Of a stretch of DNA of 11,827 nucleotides, positions 1-9,292 are shown one piece after another. Made by a program: the position numbers and the translations under genes. Numbering within the stretch: position 1 is the stretch's first letter; each line of letters opens with the position of its first letter. Where the stretch lies: assembly GCF_001949145.1 (NCBI RefSeq), contig NW_019091496.1:777627-789453 (forward strand). Reading direction: 5' to 3'. Below the pieces are notes generated by a model. The model was not told the DNA's origin and searched no databases. It worked only from the letters and a program-made list of their open reading frames with translations. The DNA comes from Acanthaster planci. Taxonomy: Eukaryota; Echinodermata; Asteroidea; Valvatida; Acanthasteridae.

Positions 1-180
1 ACCGTACGAGTGTTCTACAAACCAAGCTATCCAGCCCTATGTTGGTGGTTCTTCCCATTTGTCAATATCTGTGTTCGGGGGGGCAAACTTGTTAAAAGTG
101 AGGTTCAAAACAGCCACTGGGTTGACTGAACAGTGCTGGTATCTTGGCTGCCTGAATGGGAACTCCATTCAATTTTTAGT

Positions 181-280
181 GTAATAGTTACAAGCTTTTT
201 TTTTCATGTAATAGTTACAAGCTTTTTTTTCATGTAATAGTTACAAGCTTTTTTTTTCATGTAATAGTTACAAGCTTTTA
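181..280. repeat. Tandem array of 26-27 bp units with T runs
   Basis: GTAATAGTTACAAGC starts at 181, 208, 234 and 261. The first three copies are followed by an 8-9 T run and CAT, and the last breaks off as TTTTA. Spacings of 27, 26 and 27 differ only by T-run length. Near-identity of copies suggests recent expansion. Each unit carries an AAGCTT HindIII site. Confidence 0.95.
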
Positions 281-1018
281 GTCCTCAAAAGAAGTAGTAT
301 CAAAGTGTCTAGAGTCTTTCCAAATGGTAATTATTTGCAAATTTTGAAGAACATATATAGCATGTCAATAACTTAATGTAAACATGAATGTTTTTAAATT
401 TGCATTAATATGAGCCAATGATAAAGAACAAATGTGTTAAAAAGTAAACTGACCACTTTTCTATCTAATTTACAGAGTACCTCTTAATTCATGAATAATT
501 TGGATGCAAGTACAGTACAGCATTACTATACTGAATGATTCGGTATATGGAACATGTCTCTTGGCTCCCAAATTTTCTGTGCACTTTTACTGAACATCAC
601 AAATTTGCTTTAAATTAAAAAAAAGAAATTAGGACTGATGACAGTGACTCAAAAGTTCAGATGTCAATAAACTCCGAAATTGGAACAGCCATGTTATGAG
701 CCCATAGCAAAACAAGCTGCTGCACAAGAGAATCTGTTTTACACGAACAAGAACACACATGTATGTACATGTATGTGTAACAAGTGACATTTCAACATAG
801 GAAATAGCACCCTCTTTTTTTCTGCAAATAACGCTCTCTTTTGCCAGGATATTTCCCCTTTTTTATGGAAATGGGAACATTTTGATTTTTAGGCCTCATG
901 CAAGGATTGGAACAGTACCAATGAAATCGTAATAGTTGGGGAGGTATGCTACACCAAGCATTGTGTATGGACCCCGCCCTGTTCATTATAGCAGCATTGT
1001 ACTGTATACCAATATACA
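281..1018. other. Gene-free AT-rich stretch
   Basis: No exon, RNA gene or strong repeat is visible. A short ATGTATGTAC-type simple repeat occurs near 756-778. The only ORF (minus 792-1019) looks random. Confidence 0.5.
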
Positions 1019-2058
1019 CTACTCAAAAAAAATTAAAGGATCAGATATTTGTCTTTGAAAATTTCAGCCAGGTGTGTACCTCATTGACTTCACTTATTGT
1101 ACACTGAAGTTCATGTTCATGCTTGGTTGAGCACCATAGACGTGACAGAATGTGAGACAATGCAACTGCTTAGTTGTGTTTCAGAGCCCAATTAGCTGGA
1201 AGGGTCAAAAAGCATTGGGTGATGTGTATTGCTTAGGTATAGCACAACTTCAAAATGGTCACCTTTCATTCTCTTTGCTCATGGAATGACTCTGAGGCAA
1301 GGGGGTGAGAGACTGGGAGTGTCTCAGAGAGTTGGGGGGGTACAATGACATGAATGAGACTGGCCAGTACCATACAACCCTATCGTTGTACAATAATGTA
1401 CATGCATGTGTCTCACTTCAGGACATTTTGAGAAAAAGTGACTGAAATATTGGACCTTATACCATTTTGTGTTTAGGTTTTGGAAAACTGTGAAGCTGTT
1501 TTGTTTTTAATGCCCTGACAACCATAAATTAGATTTTTTTTGTAGAAATCATCATATTTACAGATAATTATAAAAATATGTGATTTGGGGGAAGATTTGC
1601 AAACAGATACATGTCAGACATTGCATTATTTTACTGAATAAAAGGGTCTCAATGGTTACATGTAATTTTTTCATGTGGAGATAGATACATCTTCAAAGTG
1701 CTTCATTTCTGTGATTCAAAATCACAAATAGTGCCCTCACATTACTTCGATATCATACCTCATAAACATTGCCCTCGTATTACCGTGATATCATTCTAAC
1801 TCATCAACAGCGCCCTCACATTACCACAATAACATTCTAACTTGTAAACAGTGCCATCACATCATTTTCAGGGCCGTAAAGGACCTAGACAAGGTGCTGA
1901 CCGAAGTTTTTTTTTTCAGCGTCGTGAGACTTCAGTACTCTGTCGTGGAAGTTTCTTGTTTTGATGCCAGAAAATAGCCACATTAAATGATGCTTGTTTT
2001 TGCGATGTGAATACCTCTTGTTTAAATTATTGATCACTACATATGATCCTTTGAGTAG
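1019..2058. mobile_element. Possible 1 kb element bounded by CTACTCAAA termini
   Basis: The left end reads CTACTCAAA, nine A/T-rich bases, then AGGATCA (1019-1043). The right end is TGATCCTTTGAGTAG (2044-2058), whose reverse complement is CTACTCAAAGGATCA. Termini of the form CACTACTCAAAAAAATTAA are widespread in marine invertebrate repeats, from memory. The inside has no transposase ORF but holds a 38-41 bp tandem array. The arms match over only 15 positions with a gap, so the pairing may be fortuitous. Confidence 0.35.
1731..1868. repeat. Diverged tandem repeat, 38-41 bp period
   Basis: GTGCCCTCACATTAC and variants (TTGCCCTCGTATTAC, GCGCCCTCACATTAC, GTGCCATCACATCAT) recur at 1731, 1769, 1810 and 1851. 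They are joined by a spacer resembling GATATCATTCTAACTCATAA. About 3.5 degenerate copies are present, older than the 181-280 array. Confidence 0.85.
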
Positions 2059-2243
2059 AGTTTAAATGCAGATAGACTTGCTCCATCATTAAGGTGGAAG
2101 CAAGGAACTGCATCTCTGAGAAGACTTAGTCCTTTCCTTGCCTTTTTGGGAATCAGTGCCTAAGATTCTGATGAGGATCCCTCATGCAATCTTGGAAACT
2201 GTTCCTCCTCAGTGATGGAGGCGAGGACTGGCATCTATCTGAG

Positions 2244-2405
2244 TTACTTCCTCTCCTTGACAATCTCATGAATCATCTCTGTGAAGTCCCATAGGATCTT
2301 GTCCTCCTTCCTTCTCTCCAGGTTGACGGAGGCGAGGGCACTCTTCTCATCAGCATCATGGTCAGCTTCTCCTGGGGCATACCCACACCTTTCATATGAG
2401 GAGGT
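2244..2405 (-). CDS. Terminal coding exon of an unidentified gene
   Basis: I do not recognise the protein. The minus-strand acceptor TTTCTTCCCCAG|ACC is strong, and 53 codons then run open to TAA at 2244-2246. The encoded segment begins TSSYERCGYAPGEADHDADE and ends in a charged, probably helical tail, ILWDFTEMIHEIVKERK. Codon use and GC content are above the surroundings, and an in-frame TAA just upstream of the acceptor supports the exon start. This reading frame needs phase 0 at its acceptor, while the nearest candidate upstream exon (3989-4085) ends in phase 1, so an exon may be missing between them. In the phase that joins directly, translation stops after four codons. Coding character is the main support. 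Confidence 0.55.
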   Translation of the reverse strand, partial: TSSYERCGYAPGEADHDADEKSALASVNLERRKEDKILWDFTEMIHEIVKERK

Positions 2406-2515
2406 CTGGGGAAGAAATTAATCACAAAAGGAAATAAGTTGCAGCAGGAATTGAGGCATTTCTTAAAAAATTCCAGGATCCTTGTATGCTCCTTGTTTTT
2501 ACACCTTTTATTTCA

Positions 2516-2829
2516 TTAACCCTAACAGTACCAGGCATTGTTGGGCTAAGAGTACTCAGTAATACAAAATGCTACGTAACACTCTGAGCCTGAAGGACCT
2601 AGTGCTACAAATTACTACTTCTGGCTAGATTACTTCCATTGTTACTGTTACAGGGAACAATGAAATCATGCATTCATGGTCCCACACCAGTGCATGGTAC
2701 ATTGTCTTTACTATTATATTTTATGGCTTCAGAGAACAATAATGTCATGTCCTCTTACAAGCAACAGGGCTGAGTACTACATTTTACTACTAAGTAGTAC
2801 TTTGTAGCATTCGGGACTGTTAGGGTTAA
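2516..2829. mobile_element. 314 bp TTAA-flanked MITE with perfect 14 bp ends
   Basis: The left end TTAACCCTAACAGT (2516-2529) and right end ACTGTTAGGGTTAA (2816-2829) are exact reverse complements and include the TTAA target duplication. Subterminal segments also mirror each other (AGTACTCAG and AAAATG blocks). The size, the target site and the lack of any ORF fit a piggyBac-type miniature element. It lies between the 2244-2405 and 3989-4085 exons, so it would be intronic if those belong to one gene. The terminal sequence differs from the 9589-10188 element, implying a separate family. Confidence 0.75.
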
Positions 2830-3033
2830 AAAACTGTTTAGTGTCTATTGCTTTTCATCCATTTTCATATCAGAAAATGAACTATGACAGGAGGATTCAG
2901 TTGACTCTGCTGACCAATTTTATTACTTCTGAAAGGGTTTAACCTCATCCCTATTGTCTTGCTTGGTTGACACAATGCACACAACCAGCTCTAGGTCAGG
3001 GTTCCTCTAAAACCTAGCCACAAGCACCCAAGG

Positions 3034-3190
3034 GTGGATCCAGGACCCAGGTTTTTGGGGGGAGCAGGGACAAACTTGATTCTGGGGGCCAATTTTTTTT
3101 TTTAATTTTCAAACTAAATAGACCAAAAGACCCTTTCATTTTTTTCAAATGACCCCAACTGGCCCCTCCACCCTTTCACCGATTCATCCT
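3034..3190. repeat. Probable dispersed GGTGGATCC-type repeat remnant
   Basis: GGGTGGATCCAGGACCC, a G run and GGGGGCCA at the left face a C-rich right part (GGCCCCTCCACCC and GATTCATCC). Repeats opening GGGTGGATCCAGG with inner G and C tracts are common in marine invertebrate genomes, from memory. The right end is decayed, so boundaries are approximate. Confidence 0.35.
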
Positions 3191-3510
3191 TGCAGAAGGC
3201 CGGCAATGATATGAAACACAGGACTCTTACCTGTGCTACTTATGAGGTAACCTGCCTCTTCGCTTTGGAGATTTCATTGGTCAGTCCACTCGCACCATGT
3301 AGGCAGTATATTCACCTGGTAATGAGGCCTTCCCAAATCTAAACTCGGGGAAAAATGACAAAAAAGCACGATGGAAAGGTCGCCTAAGGTTTTTCAGTCA
3401 CACTGTAATAATAATTTTCCCCCAAATGAGCAAAACTTAACAAATTGTGAAAACTCTGGCTGTGTGAGTGGAAATTTCTTGAAGAACCTCTGAATTTTAC
3501 CCCTAAGATT

Positions 3511-3540
3511 TGGNTGGGGGGGGGGTGGGAGGGAGAGGGA
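3511..3540 (+). repeat. G-rich tract with an undetermined base
   Basis: The run TGGNTGGGGGGGGGGTGGGAGGGAGAGGGA has four or more G-triplets and could fold as a G-quadruplex on the plus strand. The N at 3514 shows that base calling failed at the start of the tract, so its true length is uncertain. Confidence 0.6.
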
Positions 3541-3988
3541 ATCTACCTCCCTTTAACATATTTTCCAATATTATCAAGGTGCAAATTTTCCAGAAGCCTT
3601 CTGGTGTTTTTTTGAGTAACTCCTTTTGGTAATTCTGATACCATTTTTGTGAAAATCCAACAAACCGTTCTTAAACAGCACCTTTTTCCGAGAGAGGTCA
3701 ACCAAGAATGTATACTTTTCTGTTGCCATTCCCAACTTCCAAGTGACTGTCAAACCATATGACAGATTGAGATGAAACTTCAATGTTTGTATTGAGAAGG
3801 AAAGTTTATAACAAAATCCAGCATTGGACAGTCCAATTCTTGGGGGATTGCCGCGGGCTGTAAGGTGGTCCAATGTAACCAAGCCCTTTTAGACTTAAGA
3901 CGTTAGGAAGTACCAGGGCCAAATCTACTTGCAAAAATTAATTTCTTCACAGATGGCAAATATGATTAACAAGTGACAGCTTTTGTAC
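3541..3988. other. Gene-free stretch between exon candidates
   Basis: The only sizeable ORF, minus 3574-3882 (102 codons), is not recognised. It has no flanking splice signals that fit the gene model. Its composition is AT-driven. It may be intron or repeat remnant. Confidence 0.3.
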
Positions 3989-4085
3989 CTGTTGTTTTCT
4001 CCATCCACTGTTCTTGTTCCTCATCACTGTCAGAGTGGCTGTCACTTGGGTCATCATTAGAATTGAGTCTCTTTTGAGCCCGCTT
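3989..4085 (-). CDS. Acidic coding exon of the unidentified gene
   Basis: On the minus strand the acceptor CTTCTCAAG|AAG follows a long pyrimidine tract, and the donor is ACAACAG|GTACAA. The open frame gives KKRAQKRLNSNDDPSDSHSD followed by SDEEQEQWMEKTT, a basic patch and then a Ser/Asp/Glu-rich segment. Such low-complexity charged sequence is typical of a disordered region and is unlikely by chance without stops. An alternative acceptor at 4127-4128 would extend the exon to 4126 and add a hydrophobic stretch, TSVFYLLFVLL. That stretch is encoded by the pyrimidine tract itself and is probably not real protein. The exon starts in phase 0 and ends in phase 1 in this frame. Confidence 0.5.
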
Positions 4086-4331
4086 CTTGAGAAGAACAAA
4101 AAGGAGATAAAATACGGATGTCATCACTGATTCTAGGTGTTAACTTCAGCAGTGAAAACAAACAGTGGTAAATGTAAGCAGTATCTTCCTTAGTGGAAAG
4201 CTGCACTGAATTGTTGACTTTGTCAGACAAAGGAAGTCACAGTACAAAGGTTTTGTATAGAATTGTTCATTTTGTTTCTGATATCTAGGGCCTTTTTACA
4301 CACAGTCTTTAGACAAAGTACATGTACTTAC

Positions 4332-4402
4332 CTTCTCTGTCTGTGCTACAGCAAACACCAGAGTCATCTTCATCATTTTCTGTGAGGCCAAACTTGTCGG
4401 AG
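4332..4402 (-). CDS. Candidate internal exon of the unidentified gene
   Basis: The minus-strand acceptor CTTTGTCAG|CTCC and donor GAAG|GTAAGT enclose 71 bp. Two frames are open. One gives SDKFGLTENDEDDSGVCCST, acidic like the neighbouring exon, but joins the next exon (3989-4085) out of phase unless the extended acceptor at 4127-4128 is used. The other gives TSLASQKMMKMTLVFAVAQT and joins both neighbours in phase. Splice signals are good, but the frame is unresolved. Confidence 0.4.
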
Positions 4403-4752
4403 CTGACAAAGTGTAGACAAAGTAATGATTATTTAAGCAGCAAGACATAAGGAAAGCATAGAAAGACGGTGGTTCCTAGAAACCTTTCCGAATCCTAAAA
4501 CTCCTCCCCAGTATGATTCATTCTACAAAATTCTACGGACACATCAAGTCCCATTTGAATTCAGAAAGGCTGGGCTGGGCTCTACCTTCCTCAATCTTCC
4601 ACAAATCTCCTGGTAGATTTTGAAGGATCTGGGAAGGTTGGCATTAAGACACACGTAATAGTATGGGGGAAAATGAGTAAACTTACAGGGATAAAGTTTA
4701 CTTTCTCAATCCAGCTTTTCATTGAATAACCTGGTGCTGGGAAGGAACTTAC

Positions 4753-4828
4753 TCAGGTTCTGTGCTCTCCACTGATGCTGCCCACCCATTGGTCACTTGC
4801 TATATCATCTACTCTTAATGACTTCCTC
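4753..4828 (-). CDS. Candidate early exon of the unidentified gene
   Basis: The minus-strand acceptor TTTTTATTGCAG|GAGG and donor CCTGA|GTAAGT enclose 76 bp. The frame arriving from the upstream 30 bp exon reads RKSLRVDDIASDQWVGSISG and ends in TGA exactly at the exon border. A second frame starts at an ATG (4789-4787) and continues in phase through the next two exons, ending four codons into the exon at 2405. So this exon either ends an upstream ORF and starts the main one, or carries a frame-breaking change. Which frame is used cannot be settled from the sequence. Confidence 0.4.
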
Positions 4829-5456
4829 CTGCAATAAAAACAAAAACATGCATCACTTCAGCTTTTACTGTTGTCACAGCAACATCCTTCATTTAGTGTT
4901 GAAGTCCCCTAACTGTGCACCCCCTAACTTTGGTGCAGTTTGATTTTTTGCCTCCAGTGCCTTGCCGGAGCAACATTTTTACCTCAAATTAACAGACATT
5001 TCATCCAACTCCAACTAATCTAATTCAAAACTCCGGAATTTACTCACTCACTACAACTTTCCAATAAACTTTATATTTTGGCTCAGTTTTCCTATTTTTT
5101 TTTCCGTTCAGAGCAAAATGGACATTTCTAAACCAGCCCAAAAATTAAAAATAATTTTTCAACAAACTTTTAAGTGTATGTAAATTGAGATAATAATAGA
5201 AATTATCCAGTATACAGAACTTCTCAAATGTTCATGTGAGGTTTTGGGCAAATTTTTCTAGTGTTTGGTTATGCAATGCTATCTGTATTTTGAATCCAGC
5301 CTTTGAGGTATATCGATGACCGGTGATGCAAATTTTCATGCGAGAGCAAGCTTAAAGTACCTAGCTACATGTATAACTCTTGAAAACTGTGTAATTAACG
5401 CCAGTTTTTAGACTTTAAGACTAATCTTATTTTGAAAAATTGGAGGCTTTACTCAC

Positions 5457-5486
5457 GCATCTCCCATTTTCTTCTCAACAATGACA
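5457..5486 (-). CDS. Candidate 30 bp micro-exon of the unidentified gene
   Basis: On the minus strand, TTCAGTGCAG|TGTCATTG and GGGAGATGC|GTGAGT bracket 30 bp. The frame from the proposed first exon (ending in phase 2) passes through as DVIVEKKMGDA and continues in phase into the 4753-4828 exon. The consistent phase across both junctions and the strong donor are the support. Such a short exon could also be a coincidence of signals. Confidence 0.35.
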
Positions 5487-5501
5487 CTGCACTGAACAAT
5501 C

Positions 5502-5775
5502 TGTGTGCATCACAGGCTCAGTGCCCAGGCACGGGCTAATTGCCAATTTAGCAAGGTCAGTTTGTCCATATATGGAGGAGGGGGTAGAATCTTATTTTTA
5601 TCGCACGAGTGGTCTCTGAGCTGTGTGACTGGAGTGATACCATCAGGCCAAGTACTATGCTAGCTGTGGCAAGTTAAACGTTGCCATCTCCAAAAATAGT
5701 CGAAATGACACGCGGAAATAGCTCGGCTATACTGGCCCTTGGCTGTCGCTGCATGTGCTCTGTGTGATGCACACA
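5502..5775. repeat. Inverted repeat pair TGTGTGCATCACA, 274 bp apart end to end
   Basis: TGTGTGCATCACA (5502-5514) is the exact reverse complement of TGTGATGCACACA (5763-5775). Similarity outside the 13 bp core is weak. It could be a decayed MITE or a coincidence of a CA-rich motif. It lies directly upstream of the candidate 30 bp exon. Confidence 0.35.
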
Positions 5776-6271
5776 AAATGTACAGTATGGTACAATCATT
5801 GGGAAGAAAACAGCAGAATGCGGAGGAAACCCTCAGTGATTTTTGGTGTAGAAACCTCCTTTAGCCTGGGTACCTCAAGCTTAATGGCTGCTGGCATTCT
5901 CAAAGGAAAATTTGATTGAAAAAAGCAGAATTTGTGACACTTATCTACTCCCAGAACTGAAGGGTCCGACGTCCACCCTGCTTGTGGACATTGGACCCAG
6001 CACAGACTCATGACAGACCGTAGACTTCAGGTAGTTTGCTATGAGTAACATGTTGCACTTCAGTACAACCTTCAACTCATTAAACTGTAAACTACTAAGT
6101 CAATCATGGAAACTTTCAGAATTCCATGAACAGAATGAATTTGCATGATTCCGTGCAAATCCTTTTGTATTTGGACAATCAGCCTACCTTTACCAACATA
6201 CCAAGGAGCGTTCCAATTAAACCCTATCATGTCCTGTTTCCCATTTTGCGCATGCCGCGGCACCACAGGCA

Positions 6272-6277
6272 TATAAA
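6272..6277 (+). promoter_or_regulatory. TATA-like box, TATAAA, in a GC-flanked context
   Basis: TATAAA is preceded by GCGCATGCCGCGGCACCACA and followed by GGCGTAGACC, the usual GC-rich surroundings of a TATA box. A start would be expected near 6302-6307. No recognisable RNA gene or ORF follows, so this may be an element-borne promoter or a coincidence. Confidence 0.2.
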
Positions 6278-6532
6278 GGCGTAGACCACCAGTCTTGCAC
6301 AGTAAAATAAAGTTAAAAATCAGGGAGGGGGGCTTGGACCAGGTCCTGGTAGCCAATTAAGTTCTCATTGTTTGAATCTGAGTCCAAGTCTAAGTTCCAA
6401 ATCCTCTGATCTCCACAACAGCTGACAACAACTCAACACGGAAGTTCCTAGTAAATCAGGAACCAAGTTCTTAATTGACTTTTGTGTCAGGCTGAACTAA
6501 ATAGGCTAACATACAATATATTTGTATGTTTA

Positions 6533-6842
6533 TAAATAAAGTGTAGGCTACATGCAATGTTAGATTTCTGGAAATACTTATATGCCAAAGTTTGTCAAGC
6601 TGACAAGAAAAACTGGGATTTTGCCTTTTTATCAGTGGTAATTAGTGATGCATCCAAGTGCCTGGCCTTCCCAAATTACAAGGCCAGGCATCTCATGCAC
6701 ATGTCAGCTGGCCTACATGTGTAAATAAAGTGTACATGCAATGTCAGAATTCTGGAAATACATGTACTTTAATACAGGTATGCTAAAGTGTGCTGAAACT
6801 AGCTTGGAAGATTTTTATTCATGCTGCAGCCAAGTGCCTGCC
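6533..6842. repeat. Imperfect direct duplication, about 189 bp period
   Basis: TAAATAAAGTGTA, ACATGCAATGT and TCTGGAAATAC occur in order from 6533 and again from 6722. Both copies end in CCAAGTGCCTG (about 6653 and 6830). The copies have diverged by substitutions and a shortened middle. No coding potential is seen. Confidence 0.75.
6659..6690. repeat. Perfect 11 bp hairpin at the repeat junction
   Basis: TGCCTGGCCTT (6659-6669) and AAGGCCAGGCA (6680-6690) are exact reverse complements around a 10-base loop. The hairpin lies at the boundary between the two copies of the 189 bp duplication. Confidence 0.7.
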
Positions 6843-7467
6843 TTCAAGAGTTGACAAGACTGACTTGACTTGGGACCAAGTTGACCCGAGATGGAGTTGA
6901 CTCGGAGTGAGTTGATTCCAGACCAAGTTGGCAACTTCACACTGACTCTGATGAGTATACAGTGTGTGTACATTGCCATGTTTTGCTGGACCATATCCAA
7001 ACCTTTAAAAAGGCAATTCGTAAGAGTCCAAGTTGCACAGACTATTACTGACTGATCTGCATCATCCTGATGCAGTCGCATCAATTATCATTTCAACAAT
7101 TCAAATATGCACAGCATGCCAAAGTGAAGTTGGGCCTGTTGGGCTTGTATCATATTATGGGATGGCCTAGTATTACAGGGGAGCACAAATAATAGCACTG
7201 TGCAAGATGTGTGCAAAATCCCAGTGGGCATATAGGCCTACTAAAGTTACTCATGTCATTTTGACAGAAATGGGCCATGCACATGATGTACTGTAGCCAG
7301 TGGAGTGTAGGCATGCCTAGTGTTGATCCCAGTCCTGCATGTAGGATTAGTCTCAACATGGTCTTTTCCTTTATCCATGGTCTCCTCTCTCTCAACTGAA
7401 GAACTAGGCCTATGAATTTTATTCCTGTAAAGTGTGGAATAATAAAAGCAAAATCCATTGTACTTAC

Positions 7468-7571
7468 TCCATCAATGTCATCACGTAGGTGTGCAGCGAT
7501 TCCTCACAGACTAATTTCTTGATGATACACGAAGTCGCGAAATGAGCCAGATTACAGTGACCATCGTGCGC
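7468..7571 (-). CDS. Candidate first exon (5' UTR plus start) of the unidentified gene
   Basis: A strong minus-strand donor, GATGGA|GTAAGT, lies at 7467-7462. Just before it, GTGATGACATTGATGGA offers a start codon (7481-7479) with G at -3. The frame then joins the 30 bp exon as MTLMDVIVEKKMGDA. The same frame is open upstream back to a TGA at 7574-7572, so the exon border at 7571 is only the limit of the open frame. The region is richer in CpG than the rest of the window and adjoins promoter-type motifs. The transcription start is not determined. Confidence 0.35.
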
Positions 7572-7760
7572 TCAGTATACCGCACAGGTGCACGTGTGCC
7601 ACCGCATCGCAAATACATGTTTGCAGTGTGTCTGTTCGTAGTCGGTCCGCCATATATCCGTGTTCTGTAAAAGGGCTTTCGATGCAGTGTGAGTTTTGCC
7701 TAGTGACGTCATACACCGAGTGCCTGGCTTATAGCCATAGACGCGTACAGCACACATGCG
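7560..7760 (-). promoter_or_regulatory. CpG-richer promoter region with CRE and E-box
   Basis: This 200 bp stretch has many CpG dinucleotides in an otherwise CpG-poor window. It contains a full palindromic cAMP-response element, TGACGTCA, at 7704-7711 and an E-box, CACGTG, at 7591-7596. It lies just upstream of the proposed minus-strand first exon, where CRE sites often sit in TATA-less promoters. It could also drive plus-strand transcription. The motifs are seen directly; promoter function is inferred. Confidence 0.45.
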
Positions 7761-8974
7761 ACTGCGAAAATACAATACGTGTATGATAGCGGGAAGGAAC
7801 AGAATCAATGTGACTGAACAAAGGAAAGGAACCAGCGTCAGGTGAGAGAAGAACGAGGACTTGACCTGGTTACAAAATCATAGTATTCTTACAATTGGGG
7901 TTCTCACAAGAATATGAAACGCATAAATGTGAAGCTAGCTTTGAGCTGAAAGGCCATCCTGATAGTCACTAGCTTGCAAAAGTTTTTAAAGCCAGATTCA
8001 CGAACTAAAAAATCTGGTTCGCTGTGATTTTGTTGTGTTACAGCAGTTCACTGACTAACCCAAAGTCCAGTTGATATTCGAATAGTGTAGAATTTAGTAG
8101 GGTTTAATGGTGTTGATCCAAATCAGTTTGTGATATGTCAAAGATCGATACTGGCTTCTAATGACCATGTTGCATAAAATGGCTGAATATTACCAGTACT
8201 TTAAACTTCTTGCACTTTTGGCTTTATCATCTGTGTCAATACAGACATCCATTGCAAATATATATGTTGGGTATATCTTCAGGAAAACCTACGTTGGCAA
8301 GTGTCTCCATACGAGACCATGGCATGTACATGTATTGAACACTGGCTGTGGCTCTCCACTGCTGCCTCTTTTGATCAAAACTCGAAGCCCTAGTCACAGG
8401 GGACAGGACCAGATTATGGCTTCCCCTGTCATACGCCACCCCCTACAATCTCATGTATTAACTAAATTGGTACACTGGCAGTGCTGGGTGAACGTACGTG
8501 ATTCATGATTACTTTGAACAACAATGCTATCCTGGAGCGTTCACATATCAGGCACATTGATACTGTTCAGGTTCATATCCAGAGCATACTACTCTGTAGT
8601 TTTAAGTTTGAGTGCTTAGCGAGTGACTGGTAATAATCATGGTGAAACAGAAATGAAATAAATCTGCAGATCCTGTCAGAAATTGGGAACAAATTTATAC
8701 GTGTTTCAAAAGACAAAACTACTTATTCTTCCAACATGTAGAACAATGTCCCGGTAACTCTCAGAGAATTATCTAATAAGAGCTACACTGCTATGATCTG
8801 TTTCATTCTTAACCTGTCAACTATTTTTTGGTCCGTTTTCGAGATATCATCTCCCCAAACGAGTTTGACTCCCCACCCCCCCAAAAATTCAGTTCTGGAT
8901 CAACCTTTGTCACTGCTGAGTACATACCATCAAATGCATAAGCCTATGCTCGGTCTTCCGTACATGTACATGTG
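7761..8974. other. Intergenic stretch with no supported gene
   Basis: The longest uninterrupted ORF of the window lies here (plus 8161-8508, 115 codons). Its start is hydrophobic (MAEYYQYFKLLALLALSSVS), but the remainder is low-similarity, low-complexity sequence without domain features, and it is shadowed by a minus-strand ORF. Small fold-backs occur near 7984-8010 (CCAGATT/AATCTGG). No poly(A)-linked gene end is clear. Confidence 0.35.
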
Positions 8975-9292
8975 GATGAACTCTGAACTGTTCTGACTAT
9001 GTTATATTTCTCCTAGCTTGGTTGTTATGAGGCAAGCAGTGACCCCCGTGATACAAATGCACATTCTGGCCTTACCCTAGCAGGGTTTTCACAACCTCAG
9101 TTGAGGTAGCAGGCCTTGCCGGGTTTTCCAGGCCTGCGGTAGGCCTTCTAGGTCAACCAACTCTAAAACTGTGCCGACTACCTATGCAGAGGTCTTCCTA
9201 AGTCATCTTGGGGTCATGGCAGCCAGTATAACAAGACGACCTCCGTGTTTTGACCTCCAGTAGAGTCAGTACAACCCCTAACATTGGCCCAT
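8975..9292 (-). other. Probable DHX36 3' UTR / downstream region, no clear poly(A) signal
   Basis: The DHX36 stop codon is at 9293-9295, so transcription continues leftward here. I found no AATAAA on the minus strand (TTTATT on plus) within several hundred bases. The nearest weak candidates are TATAAA near 8693 and ATTAAA near 8102. The stretch around 9070-9160 repeats short GGGTTTTC and AGGCCTT motifs. The 3' end of the transcript cannot be placed from sequence alone. Confidence 0.4.

Noticed and set aside
4086-4126. Hydrophobic segment TSVFYLLFVLL suggesting a membrane helix
   Set aside because: It is encoded by the pyrimidine tract upstream of a splice acceptor, which always reads as Phe/Leu/Ser and mimics a membrane segment. 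An extended exon cannot be fully excluded.
6072-6356. 94-codon minus-strand ORF with a possible donor GTAAAG|GTAGGC
   Set aside because: The protein is not recognised, no clear acceptor fits the gene model, and the GC-rich part reads more like a promoter-type or repeat segment.
8161-8508. 115-codon plus-strand ORF with a hydrophobic, signal-like N-terminus
   Set aside because: There is no recognisable domain, an overlapping minus ORF is present, and composition does not differ from flanks. A chance ORF of this length is not rare in 12 kb searched in six frames.
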